Below the pieces are notes generated by a model. That model was not told where the DNA came from and ran no database searches. It saw only the letters and a list, made by a program, of their open reading frames with translations. Source: Chryseobacterium aquifrigidense (GTDB lineage Bacteria; Bacteroidota; Bacteroidia; Flavobacteriales; Weeksellaceae). From it: DNA of 64,000 nt. Below are positions 1-6,778 of the stretch, piece by piece. Every line of letters begins with the position of its first letter. Position 1 is the first letter of the stretch. The DNA lies in the NCBI RefSeq assembly GCF_006716485.1, contig NZ_VFPD01000001.1, positions 1,935,314 to 1,999,313 of the forward strand, given 5' to 3'. The position numbers and the translations under genes are program-made.

Positions 1-1
1 T

Positions 2-1048
2 AAACTTAATGATAATGAAAATCTTAAGCGCAATCCATACATGCAGATTCAGGCGCAGAGTGTGGTTTACAGGCTGAGCATTGACCCCAATGATAAAGAT
101 AAGATATCCAGGGTTCACTTAAGAAGATATGCTTCAAAAGAGAAAACAGATTTTATTGAAGAATCCGTTGATACTTCGGATGCCATTGTGATTCTGGCTG
201 CTAACGCTTTTGAAAATCCCAAAATTCTGCTGAACTCCAGATATACCGTTAACAATGTTGAAAAAACGGCTGCTAACAGCAGTGATCAGGTAGGAAGAAA
301 CCTTATGGATCATATGGTAATGCTGACATGGGGACTTTTCCCTGAACCCGTTTATCCTTACAGAGGTCCAGGTTCTACTACAAACATTTCGTCTTTCCGT
401 GACGGAAATTTCAGAGGTGAATTTTCAGCATGGATTTCTCCGCTTGACAATTGGGGATGGGGATGGCCGGCATTTTCTCCGGGATCAGATGTTACCTATT
501 TTATCACAGAGGAGAATCTTTTTGGAGCAGAATTAAGAAAAGAACTTGCCAACAGGCTTTCAAAACAGGTATTATTCCATTTTGAGATTGAGCAGTTACC
601 TAATCCCAATAACAGGGTTACCATTAACGATCAATATCTGGATGTGCTTGGAATTCCGCGTCCTGTCATTCATTATGAACTGACAGAGTATGAAATGAAA
701 GCTATGGAGCAGGCAAAAGATGCGTCGGATCAAATGTTTGAAAGATTAAACATTAAGGATTTCACAAAATATACTGCAGAAGACAAAAACTCTGTGATAT
801 ACAATGGGAAAAGATATTCTTACAACGGAGCCGGCCACATCGTGGGAACTCACAGAATGGGTTCTAAAGCCGAAGATTCTGTAACCAACAGCTATTGCAA
901 AACCTGGGATCATCCGAATTTGTACGTCGTAGGCGCAGGAAATATGACCACGCTGGGAACTTCAAATCCTACTTTAACATTATCAGCATTCACGATCCGT
1001 TCTGTAGAATCTATCCTTGCTGATCTTGAAATTCAACTTAAAAAATAA
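2..1048 (+). CDS. GMC family oxidoreductase, C-terminal part (5' end outside window)
   Basis: FAD-dependent glucose-methanol-choline (GMC) oxidoreductase, C-terminal half. The frame is open from base 2, so the ATG at 41 is internal and the FAD-binding N-terminus lies left of the window. The last 80 residues carry the family signature: GAGHIVGTHRMG with the catalytic-type His (near base 835-865), then NLYVVGAGNMTTLGTSNPTLT, where the Asn of the SNPT segment is the usual partner. The substrate cannot be read from sequence. It ends 4 bases before the start of the ferritin-like gene, and that pairing suggests one oxidative pathway. It lacks the N-terminal Rossmann GxGxxG only because of the window edge. 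Confidence 0.88.
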   Translation, partial: KLNDNENLKRNPYMQIQAQSVVYRLSIDPNDKDKISRVHLRRYASKEKTDFIEESVDTSDAIVILAANAFENPKILLNSRYTVNNVEKTAANSSDQVGRNLMDHMVMLTWGLFPEPVYPYRGPGSTTNISSFRDGNFRGEFSAWISPLDNWGWGWPAFSPGSDVTYFITEENLFGAELRKELANRLSKQVLFHFEIEQLPNPNNRVTINDQYLDVLGIPRPVIHYELTEYEMKAMEQAKDASDQMFERLNIKDFTKYTAEDKNSVIYNGKRYSYNGAGHIVGTHRMGSKAEDSVTNSYCKTWDHPNLYVVGAGNMTTLGTSNPTLTLSAFTIRSVESILADLEIQLKK

Positions 1049-1052
1049 TAAC

Positions 1053-2507
1053 ATGAGACAAAGACTTATCAATAAAACAGCGCAACCGCAGGAAACCCTA
1101 TTAACCGCAGGAAGAATGGCAGCAAGAAGCGCCGTGGTTACAGAAGCCATTTCATTACCTTCTTTATTATTTGATTCAACATTGAGCAAAGAAGACTGGA
1201 TAGAAGGATTAAAACATCACAGCAAAACCCTTACTAATCTTTTATTGAATGATCAGATTGAGGACTTTAATGCCTATCTGGAAGCTCAATTCGGTTCTGT
1301 AGCTCCAGAAGTAAAAAAAGGAGTAACAGAAATTGATTACAAACCTGTTTTGCAGGACCTTTTGCAAACAGCAATCCTTATCGAACATTCTACCATTCCT
1401 CCTTACCTTACGGCTTTATACTCCATCAAGGATGGAGCCAATGCTCTGGCTTCGCAAATTATCAGAAGTGTGGCTGTAGAAGAAATGCTTCACCTGATTA
1501 TGGTTTGTAATGTTCTGAATGCCATCGATATTCAGCCTTCTGTCAACCAAAAGGAGAACTACCCTACTTATCCTATGAAATTACCAATGAATGTGGATTT
1601 CTATGTGGGTCTGGAAACATTTTCAAGCAACAGCATTGCCACATTTATAGCCATTGAAAGTCCAAGCAAACCTTTGGTAAAAGCTCCGAAATATGATTAC
1701 GAAACCGATTCTTCTTCATTATATTCTCAAAGAGCAGCAGTACAGGATAGCAACTTCTGGACTCTTGAAAATATGAAAGGTTTCATCATGGAAAATGTAC
1801 ACACAATTGGGGAGTATTATGATGTTTTATTCTTCTACATTGTTGTTTTTCAAATTATTGCTTATTACAAAGAGCATGGGAAACTTCCAACAAATTTTGA
1901 GGAATTAAATACCGGAGGAATTTTCACTGGAAACCCGTCAAAACAGATCCGCCCTGAGCAATATTATGGAAGTGGTGGAAAACTGCATTCTGTAGAAGCT
2001 TTAGCTGGAGTGATTGCTGTTTTCCAGGAAATTAAAGGCCAGGGGGAAGGTGCTGATGATTCTATTTTTGATGTGGACCCATCTCAGTTTGAAGAAGGAG
2101 TTGAACTGGCTCATTATTTCAGATTTAAAGAGGTTTTCCACGAGCACTTCTATCTGGGAGGAAACTATGAAAATTTCATGGATGAAAATGGAATGATGCC
2201 TGTAACAACGCCTCCTACAGGAAAAGATCTTCCGGTAGACTGGAATGAGGCCTATCCTATGAAACCCAACCCTAAAGTTGAAGATTACATCAAAAACAAA
2301 GAATTACACGCCCAGGGTGTTGAGTTCAATAAAACCTACAGACGTTTATTAGATGCTATACAAAGTGCTGTGGAAGGAAACCAGAGGGAACTGGAGAAAT
2401 CTATTATGTACATGTATGCTTTGAAAGAACAGGCTGTTAATCTGATGAAACAACCGTTGGATGCTCAAAATAATGCAGGTCCGACTTTCGAATACACTGA
2501 ATTATAA
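1053..2507 (+). CDS. Ferritin-like (VioB-type) domain protein
   Basis: About 484 residues. The start ATG at 1053 is preferred over 1017, because 1017 would overlap the upstream gene by 32 bases. Residues about 90-160 match the ferritin-like domain of VioB, the iminophenyl-pyruvate dimer synthase of violacein synthesis: QTAILIEHSTIPPY, then AVEEMLHLIMVCNVLNAI. The EH and E..H residues are spaced like di-iron or haem-iron ligands. A second metal-ligand-like cluster, HYFRFKEVFHEHF, lies near base 2115-2150. There is no signal peptide. It probably works with the preceding GMC oxidoreductase (4-base gap) and the following 507-residue protein. The reaction is unknown; this domain also occurs outside violacein clusters. 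Confidence 0.75.
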   Translation: MRQRLINKTAQPQETLLTAGRMAARSAVVTEAISLPSLLFDSTLSKEDWIEGLKHHSKTLTNLLLNDQIEDFNAYLEAQFGSVAPEVKKGVTEIDYKPVLQDLLQTAILIEHSTIPPYLTALYSIKDGANALASQIIRSVAVEEMLHLIMVCNVLNAIDIQPSVNQKENYPTYPMKLPMNVDFYVGLETFSSNSIATFIAIESPSKPLVKAPKYDYETDSSSLYSQRAAVQDSNFWTLENMKGFIMENVHTIGEYYDVLFFYIVVFQIIAYYKEHGKLPTNFEELNTGGIFTGNPSKQIRPEQYYGSGGKLHSVEALAGVIAVFQEIKGQGEGADDSIFDVDPSQFEEGVELAHYFRFKEVFHEHFYLGGNYENFMDENGMMPVTTPPTGKDLPVDWNEAYPMKPNPKVEDYIKNKELHAQGVEFNKTYRRLLDAIQSAVEGNQRELEKSIMYMYALKEQAVNLMKQPLDAQNNAGPTFEYTEL

Positions 2508-2525
2508 CCATAAAAACGATATATC

Positions 2526-4049
2526 ATGCTTAAAAGAAAAAAAGAGAGTCCGGAAGCGGGAGGAGAACAGTTATTCCGCAAAATGCCGGGTCAGAATGAA
2601 GTTAATCTGGCGCAAGTAATGGACGGATATTCAAAACTTCTTATCGATGATCCGGTAAGACCATTCAGAGAAGACAACCTGCAGGCCATTGAAAATAATG
2701 TAGATTATGGAATTCTGGCTGCGCTGGATGGTACATGGGTTAGTTATAATGTTAATTACAATGAAAATGTTGCCAGGCCATCATTAGCAAGCGGAGTACA
2801 TACTACTATCATGCCTTCACCCGGAACCAATTCAGGAACCATACCGGGGAAATTCGCTTTTGACAGTGAAGAATATATTGAGAAACTGACATTTTCCATC
2901 GTTCCGGGAGGAGTACGTAACCGTGGCGGTGCCAGTGAACTTTTCTGCGGGGCAGTTAAATACGAACAGAGCATTAAAAGTGTTAATGCAATACCAGGGC
3001 AGGATGCTCTGAAATACACACCCATCCACGAAGAAAACGGAATGTACCTGTGGCTGAGTGACGTCTATAATCATGCAGCGACAAACGAATCTATTAAGAG
3101 AGACCGTGGTATTCATGCCGTTTCGACAGAAGATGCCAAGTATGGATATACCGGTGAGTACAGAGATGAGCCTTTGCTAAGGATAACACCAGACGGAGAA
3201 GCTAATCCGAAATATGTCCTTCAAAGCCAGCTGCAACCGGGACAGCCTTATTACGAAATCATTCCTGCACAGGAAATAAAGCCTGGAGCAGGGCTTGATG
3301 GTCCTTATTTTATTCCGGACTACTCTATCTCCCGAAGCGGTGTTATTCCTCATGGAAGCACTATTACTTTGCTTGGAGATATCGTTCCTCAAAATAAAGA
3401 TAATACAACGTTCTATTTAATTGAAGGTTCTCCTCAGTTTCCTTATGGTAAAGAGGCGTGGGAGACCAATCATCTTTCAATTTCACGTACCATGGGAAAT
3501 GCAGGAGTAACTTCGAAAGAAATCATTGACCTTGATAAACCTGCGCCGGATTGGGTTCATGAAACTCTTGATGATAACAATGATCCGGGTTCAAATAAGA
3601 TTTATACCCAGAGAATATTGGCGGACGATTTATATCCTTATTCTGTACGGCCTGATCTGCGACTGAGAGATACCTTAAGAGGCCAGAAAGTCAGCAATTA
3701 TGTTCATGTGAAAATGTCTTCCAAAATGAAAACCGGAGCCCAGGGAGGAGTTTTGAATGTTCCTTTTGTAAACCGTTTCGTTCCGACTGTTGAAGTGGAT
3801 ATGGACATGTGGATTGAAACAGTAATTGAAGACGGAAAAGAAATTCTTCAGCTTCAATATGAACAAATCGTATTCTTTGAGTTTGATTTCGGGAACGATG
3901 GGGGAACAACAAGCTGGCCTCATATCCAGGTAAATACCCTTCGTAAAATACAGGATATTCCAGAGGACCAGAGGAAGGTAATTGAAGAGCAGTTCTTTAA
4001 TACCAGTGGAAATGGTGCAGCTTCAGGATGTCCTTATCATAAAGGATAA
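2526..4049 (+). CDS. Conserved protein of the GMC/ferritin cluster, possibly haem-binding beta-barrel
   Basis: 507 residues, no signal peptide and no membrane segment. I do not recognise it with certainty. Near residue 65 there is ILAALDGTWVSYNV, and near residue 165 IHEENGMYLWL. This spacing recalls nitrobindin/FABP-like barrels, which have a GTW motif and an LHxExG strand, but the match is weak and the protein is much longer than those. The C-terminus is Cys-containing (SGCPYHKG). It is the last gene of the three-gene set, with an 18-base gap from the ferritin-like gene, and is followed by a strong terminator. A role in the same oxidation pathway is inferred from position only. Confidence 0.5.
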   Translation: MLKRKKESPEAGGEQLFRKMPGQNEVNLAQVMDGYSKLLIDDPVRPFREDNLQAIENNVDYGILAALDGTWVSYNVNYNENVARPSLASGVHTTIMPSPGTNSGTIPGKFAFDSEEYIEKLTFSIVPGGVRNRGGASELFCGAVKYEQSIKSVNAIPGQDALKYTPIHEENGMYLWLSDVYNHAATNESIKRDRGIHAVSTEDAKYGYTGEYRDEPLLRITPDGEANPKYVLQSQLQPGQPYYEIIPAQEIKPGAGLDGPYFIPDYSISRSGVIPHGSTITLLGDIVPQNKDNTTFYLIEGSPQFPYGKEAWETNHLSISRTMGNAGVTSKEIIDLDKPAPDWVHETLDDNNDPGSNKIYTQRILADDLYPYSVRPDLRLRDTLRGQKVSNYVHVKMSSKMKTGAQGGVLNVPFVNRFVPTVEVDMDMWIETVIEDGKEILQLQYEQIVFFEFDFGNDGGTTSWPHIQVNTLRKIQDIPEDQRKVIEEQFFNTSGNGAASGCPYHKG

Positions 4050-4069
4050 ACTATAATAAATATCAAACA

Positions 4070-4097
4070 AAAAAGAGGCAATAATCTGCCTCTTTTT
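4070..4097. terminator. Bidirectional terminator between the oxidative cluster and TetR gene 1
   Basis: An 11-bp perfect stem, AAAAAGAGGCA / TGCCTCTTTTT, with a 6-base loop (ataatc). The A- and T-tracts make it usable from both sides. It lies between the convergent gene ends at 4049 (plus) and 4116 (minus). Confidence 0.85.
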
Positions 4098-4115
4098 TAT
4101 GCTCTTTATCATAGA

Positions 4116-4754
4116 TTAAAGATTATCGTGGGTCTGTTCTACCATAAAAGATATTGCCTTTTTGATTTTTTCCCGTCCTTCAGGAGTATTGGTATCTATA
4201 CCACAGAAAAGACTGCCATTCAGAGAAGAAAACATATTCAGGTAGTATAGTCCGGAAACCATAATCGCCATAATAGAACGGTAAATATCCATTTTATCTT
4301 TAAAACGGGATTCCATCAATAATTTGAAGATATATTCTCCGTTTTCTTCCTGAGTGTCAATCAGTTTTTTTAATGATTTCCGAGGCTCAGAAATAGTCCA
4401 CAACAATAGTTTTTGAGCTTCTTTATTGGCGTATACATAATCAAACTGTGAAAGAAGCATATGCTCGATAAATTCTCTACCCCCATCTTCAAGATTCGGT
4501 TTCATCTTTTCCACTTCCTCGCTGGTTACTTTTACCCAGAAATCCTGTGTACGAACATATTCGTCCATGAGACCATCCATTCCTCCAAAATAAGTATAGA
4601 TCATTTTCTTATCTACCCCGGCAGTAGCAGCGATATCATTAATCTTCAACCCTGCATGTCCCTTCGTTTTCAGTATTTTTCCAACGGCATCCAAAAACTT
4701 TTTTTTGCTGCGTTCCTTATTTCTAATACTTCCTGATGCTGACTTTCTTTCCAT
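4116..4754 (-). CDS. TetR/AcrR family repressor 1 (paired with sRNA-like modules)
   Basis: About 212 residues from the internal ATG at 4754 (MERKSASGS), chosen because the paralogue at 5464-6093 begins at the same residue; the longest frame starts at 4775. The N-terminal TetR helix-turn-helix lies around residues 15-60 (LKINDIAATAGVDKKMIYTYFGG). The C-terminal ligand domain is of no recognised subtype. It is closely related to the protein encoded at 5464-6093, with the same ends (YYLNMF.SLNGS.FCGID). It is divergent from an inverted repeat at 4799-4820 and an sRNA-like transcription unit. I infer that it represses itself and the TTAGACAC modules. Confidence 0.9.
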   Translation of the reverse strand: MERKSASGSIRNKERSKKKFLDAVGKILKTKGHAGLKINDIAATAGVDKKMIYTYFGGMDGLMDEYVRTQDFWVKVTSEEVEKMKPNLEDGGREFIEHMLLSQFDYVYANKEAQKLLLWTISEPRKSLKKLIDTQEENGEYIFKLLMESRFKDKMDIYRSIMAIMVSGLYYLNMFSSLNGSLFCGIDTNTPEGREKIKKAISFMVEQTHDNL

Positions 4755-4798
4755 GACTAAACATTCAATATACAAGTTTAAGAAATTTTTTTATCATT

Positions 4799-4820
4799 TT
4801 AGACACCAACTAGTGTCTAA
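4799..4820. promoter_or_regulatory. Inverted repeat 1 (candidate TetR operator)
   Basis: TTAGACAC-caacta-GTGTCTAA, perfect 8-bp arms with a 6-base spacer. It sits between the TetR start (4754) and the TATATTTG box at 4836-4843, 15 bases from that box. The other three modules have a 5-base distance. The upstream sequence AAATTTTTTTATCATTTTAGACAC is shared with the other copies. Confidence 0.8.
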
Positions 4821-4835
4821 TTTAAACTATTTGTA

Positions 4836-4843
4836 TATATTTG
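4836..4843 (+). promoter_or_regulatory. -7 promoter box (TATATTTG) of sRNA module 1
   Basis: Exact match to the Bacteroidota TAnnTTTG -7 element, followed by CACAAACTAAAACCAT, which is shared with the other modules. Transcription would start near 4848-4851. No clear -33 TTTG is present, because the operator occupies that area. Confidence 0.7.
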
Positions 4844-4848
4844 CACAA

Positions 4849-5007
4849 ACTAAAACCATTATATATATAAAACACTATCGAAGTTGAAAATTTAAAAACT
4901 ATTCAGATTGTATCGTTAGTTCCCTCAGTTTAAAATATTTCGAACATCAACGACTGAGGTAAAAACACAACCAACAGCATCATTTTCCATAATGATGCTG
5001 TTTTTTA
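4849..5007 (+). ncRNA. Candidate TetR-controlled small RNA 1
   Basis: About 160 nt between a TATATTTG promoter and an intrinsic terminator, with no credible ORF. It contains hairpin CCTCAGT (4924-4930) / ACTGAGG (4954-4960) with a 23-base loop, preceded by GTT, so that GTTCCC is shared with copies 2 and 3. After the hairpin comes the shared GGTAAAAACAC. The terminator follows directly: AACAGCATCATT (4974-4985) / AATGATGCTGTT (4992-5003). The same layout recurs three more times to 6652. Function is unknown; a trans-acting regulatory RNA is the simplest reading. Confidence 0.65.
4974..5007 (+). terminator. Intrinsic terminator of sRNA module 1
   Basis: A 12-bp perfect stem AACAGCATCATT / AATGATGCTGTT, loop ttccat, then TTTTATT. 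Copy 3 has a near-identical stem. Confidence 0.88.
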
Positions 5008-5232
5008 TTTACAATTTGATCTGATATTAAATAAAATAACTTTTTCGATAGAAATTTTTGATCAGTTTTTCTTTTGTACTTAAAAGTGCTATTATTTTTA
5101 AGACATCCGTTGCTCTATTTTACAGGCTTAACTAAGCAATACCACAAATTAATAGAAATTTTTACACTCAATATGAAAATTAATTCATTGAATTTCAGAA
5201 TATTAAATAAAATTAAGAAAAATTTTATCATT

Positions 5233-5254
5233 TTAAACACTTCACAGTGTCTTA
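5233..5254. promoter_or_regulatory. Inverted repeat 2 (candidate TetR operator)
   Basis: TTAAACAC-ttcaca-GTGTCTTA, the same 8-6-8 layout as copy 1 with two imperfect pairs. TATATTTG begins 5 bases further on, at 5260. Confidence 0.7.
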
Positions 5255-5259
5255 TTTTA

Positions 5260-5267
5260 TATATTTG
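5260..5267 (+). promoter_or_regulatory. -7 promoter box (TATATTTG) of sRNA module 2
   Basis: TATATTTG followed by TACAAACTAAAACCAACT, matching copy 1 just after the promoter. Expected start near 5273. Confidence 0.7.
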
Positions 5268-5272
5268 TACAA

Positions 5273-5433
5273 ACTAAAACCAACTATATATTTTAAAACA
5301 CTATTAGGTTGAAAAATAAGACAATCCAAATTGTATTATTGAGTTCCCTTCCTTTAAGACAATTCGAATAAGAAACAACTAAAGAAGTAACACAACTTAT
5401 AGACAGACCATTAGAACTCTAATGGTTTTGTTT
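5273..5433 (+). ncRNA. Candidate TetR-controlled small RNA 2
   Basis: About 160 nt, no credible ORF. It shares with copy 1 the start (AACTAAAACCA), AAAACACTAT..GGTTGAAAA, an ATTGTAT..GAGTTCCCT block and a later GTAACACAAC. The central stem is changed in sequence but can still form (CTTCCTTTA near 5347 with TAAAGAAG near 5382). The terminator is a different sequence from copies 1, 3 and 4. It ends about 30 bases before the stop of TetR gene 2, which comes in from the other strand. Confidence 0.6.
5407..5433 (+). terminator. Intrinsic terminator of sRNA module 2
   Basis: An 8-bp stem ACCATTAG / CTAATGGT with loop aact, then TTTGTTTTTTT. It replaces the GCATCATT stem found in the other three copies. 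Confidence 0.85.
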
Positions 5434-5463
5434 TTTTATGGAATTCAGGTTTCACACAAAAAG

Positions 5464-6093
5464 CTACAGGTTTTTGTAAGTATGATCCAGCATGAAAGAA
5501 ACGGCTTTCCTGATATTATCCCGCCCTTTAGGACTGTCAACATCGATCCCGCAGAAAATACTTCCATTAAGAGACGCAAACATATTCAGGTAATAAAGTC
5601 CTGAAACCATAATCGCCATAATGGAACGTGCATCTTCAGCATTATCTTTAAAATAGCTGTCCATCAAAAGTTTAAAAATATATTCTCCGTTTTTTTCCTG
5701 GGTTTCAGTAAGTCTCTTTAAAGATTTACGGGATTCTGATAACCGCCAGAGAAGTAGTTTTTGTGCTTCTTTACTGGAATAAACATACTCGAACTGAGAT
5801 AAAAACATATTTTCCATGAAGGATTTTCCTCCATCATCCAAGTGGGACTTTAATTCTTCAGTCTCTATTTTACTCCAATAATCCTGTGACCGGATATACT
5901 CATCTATTAAACCGTCTATTCCTCCAAAATAAGAATAAATCATTTTCTTATCCACCCCGGCTGTAGCAGCAATACTATTCACTTTCAAGGCAGTATATCC
6001 TTTTGTTCTCAGTATTTTTCCAACTGCATCCAAAAATTTTTTTTTACTGCGTTCTTTGTTCCGGATACTTCCTGCTGCCGACTTTCTTTCCAT
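5464..6093 (-). CDS. TetR/AcrR family repressor 2 (paralogue of 4116-4754)
   Basis: About 209 residues from the ATG at 6093 (MERKSAAGSIRNKERSKKKF), a block almost identical to repressor 1. The longest frame starts at 6111. The N-terminal TetR helix-turn-helix (LKVNSIAATAGVDKKMIYSYFGG) and the whole C-terminal domain align with repressor 1. One four-residue stretch of repressor 1 (EVEKMKPN..) is shortened here. It is divergent from inverted repeat 3 and sRNA module 3, exactly as repressor 1 is from module 1. The gene and two following modules look like one half of a tandem duplication. Confidence 0.9.
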   Translation of the reverse strand: MERKSAAGSIRNKERSKKKFLDAVGKILRTKGYTALKVNSIAATAGVDKKMIYSYFGGIDGLIDEYIRSQDYWSKIETEELKSHLDDGGKSFMENMFLSQFEYVYSSKEAQKLLLWRLSESRKSLKRLTETQEKNGEYIFKLLMDSYFKDNAEDARSIMAIMVSGLYYLNMFASLNGSIFCGIDVDSPKGRDNIRKAVSFMLDHTYKNL

Positions 6094-6135
6094 GGTACAC
6101 TTTTCAATCATACAAGTTTATGAAATTTTTTTCAT

Positions 6136-6159
6136 TTTAGACACTTTTTAGTGTCTAAA
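6136..6159. promoter_or_regulatory. Inverted repeat 3 (candidate TetR operator)
   Basis: TTTAGACAC-ttttta-GTGTCTAAA, perfect 9-bp arms and the most symmetrical of the four. It lies between the TetR 2 start (6093) and TATATTTG at 6164. Confidence 0.8.
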
Positions 6160-6163
6160 TTTA

Positions 6164-6171
6164 TATATTTG
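6164..6171 (+). promoter_or_regulatory. -7 promoter box (TATATTTG) of sRNA module 3
   Basis: TATATTTG, 5 bases after the 8-bp core arm of repeat 3, followed by CATCAACTAATAACCATTTT, which is shared with copy 4. Confidence 0.7.
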
Positions 6172-6176
6172 CATCA

Positions 6177-6325
6177 ACTAATAACCATTTTTACTTAAAC
6201 AGACAATCTGAGTTGTGAGGTTGAGAGAGATTAGATTGCACCGTTAGTTCCCTCAGTATCAATAGTACTGAGGTAAAACATTACAGCGGCAGCATCATTA
6301 CACAAATTAATGATGCTGCTTTTAT
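6177..6325 (+). ncRNA. Candidate TetR-controlled small RNA 3
   Basis: About 148 nt, no credible ORF. The block GATTGCACCGTTAGTTCCCT parallels GATTGTATCGTTAGTTCCCT of copy 1. The hairpin CCTCAGTA (6251-6258) / TACTGAGG (6266-6273) has only a 7-base loop, against 23 in copy 1. This conserves the stem while the loop changes, which favours selection on RNA structure. A GCAGCATCATTA terminator follows. Confidence 0.65.
6289..6325 (+). terminator. Intrinsic terminator of sRNA module 3
   Basis: A 12-bp stem GCAGCATCATTA / TAATGATGCTGC (6289-6300 with 6308-6319), then TTTTATT. Confidence 0.85.
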
Positions 6326-6483
6326 TAATGACAATATTTTTAAGAGGTTACGCCATCTTATTTCAGTTTTTGACTGGTTTTAATCTACTTTTATAAATTT
6401 TCACTTTCATAGAACGCCTTATAATAAAGGGTTTTCGTTAGATTTCAAATGACTGATAAAATAATTTTCATTTTTTTTAAATT

Positions 6484-6505
6484 TTAGACACTTCGCAGTG
6501 TCTTA
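6484..6505. promoter_or_regulatory. Inverted repeat 4 (candidate TetR operator)
   Basis: TTAGACAC-ttcgca-GTGTCTTA, one imperfect pair in 8-bp arms. TATATTTG starts 5 bases later. Confidence 0.75.
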
Positions 6506-6510
6506 TTTTG

Positions 6511-6518
6511 TATATTTG
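6511..6518 (+). promoter_or_regulatory. -7 promoter box (TATATTTG) of sRNA module 4
   Basis: TATATTTG followed by CTCCAAACTAATAACCATTT, as in copy 3. Confidence 0.7.
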
Positions 6519-6523
6519 CTCCA

Positions 6524-6652
6524 AACTAATAACCATTTTATATAGAAACACAATGTAATTTGGAAAAATTAAAAGTTTCGAACAAAAAGCAACTAAGGTA
6601 AAAACACTAAATGCAGCAGCGTCATAAATTCTCTAATGATGCTGTTTTCATT
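6524..6652 (+). ncRNA. Candidate TetR-controlled small RNA 4 (shortened copy)
   Basis: About 128 nt. It keeps the operator, promoter, start sequence, the TTTCGAACA segment seen in the loop of copy 1, and ACTAAGGTAAAAACAC. It lacks the GTTCCCTCAGT half of the central hairpin. The terminator is weaker: CAGCGTCAT (6617-6625) / ATGATGCTG (6636-6644), with one G-T pair and a short T-tract. It may be decaying or specialised. Confidence 0.5.
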
Positions 6653-6730
6653 TAGTATGACTTATTTTTATTTTACTCTGCAGAAAATTGTATATACCGG
6701 GAATTCGGTATGAGAATAGTTGATATGAAG

Positions 6731-6764
6731 AGAGACTGTCCCCGGACAGTCTCTTATTTTTTTA
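6731..6764. terminator. Strong hairpin between sRNA module 4 and pgl
   Basis: A 10-bp perfect stem AGAGACTGTC / GACAGTCTCT with loop cccg, then TATTTTTTT on the plus strand. It would stop read-through from the sRNA region and may also end the gnd-zwf-pgl message, although the minus-strand T-tract is poor. Confidence 0.75.
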
Positions 6765-6778
6765 ATATTGAAAATCTA

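Noticed and set aside
4799-6505. The four TTAGACAC repeats as a CRISPR array or attachment sites
   Set aside because: They are 170-900 bases apart, each is followed by a promoter box and terminator, and no cas or integrase gene is present.
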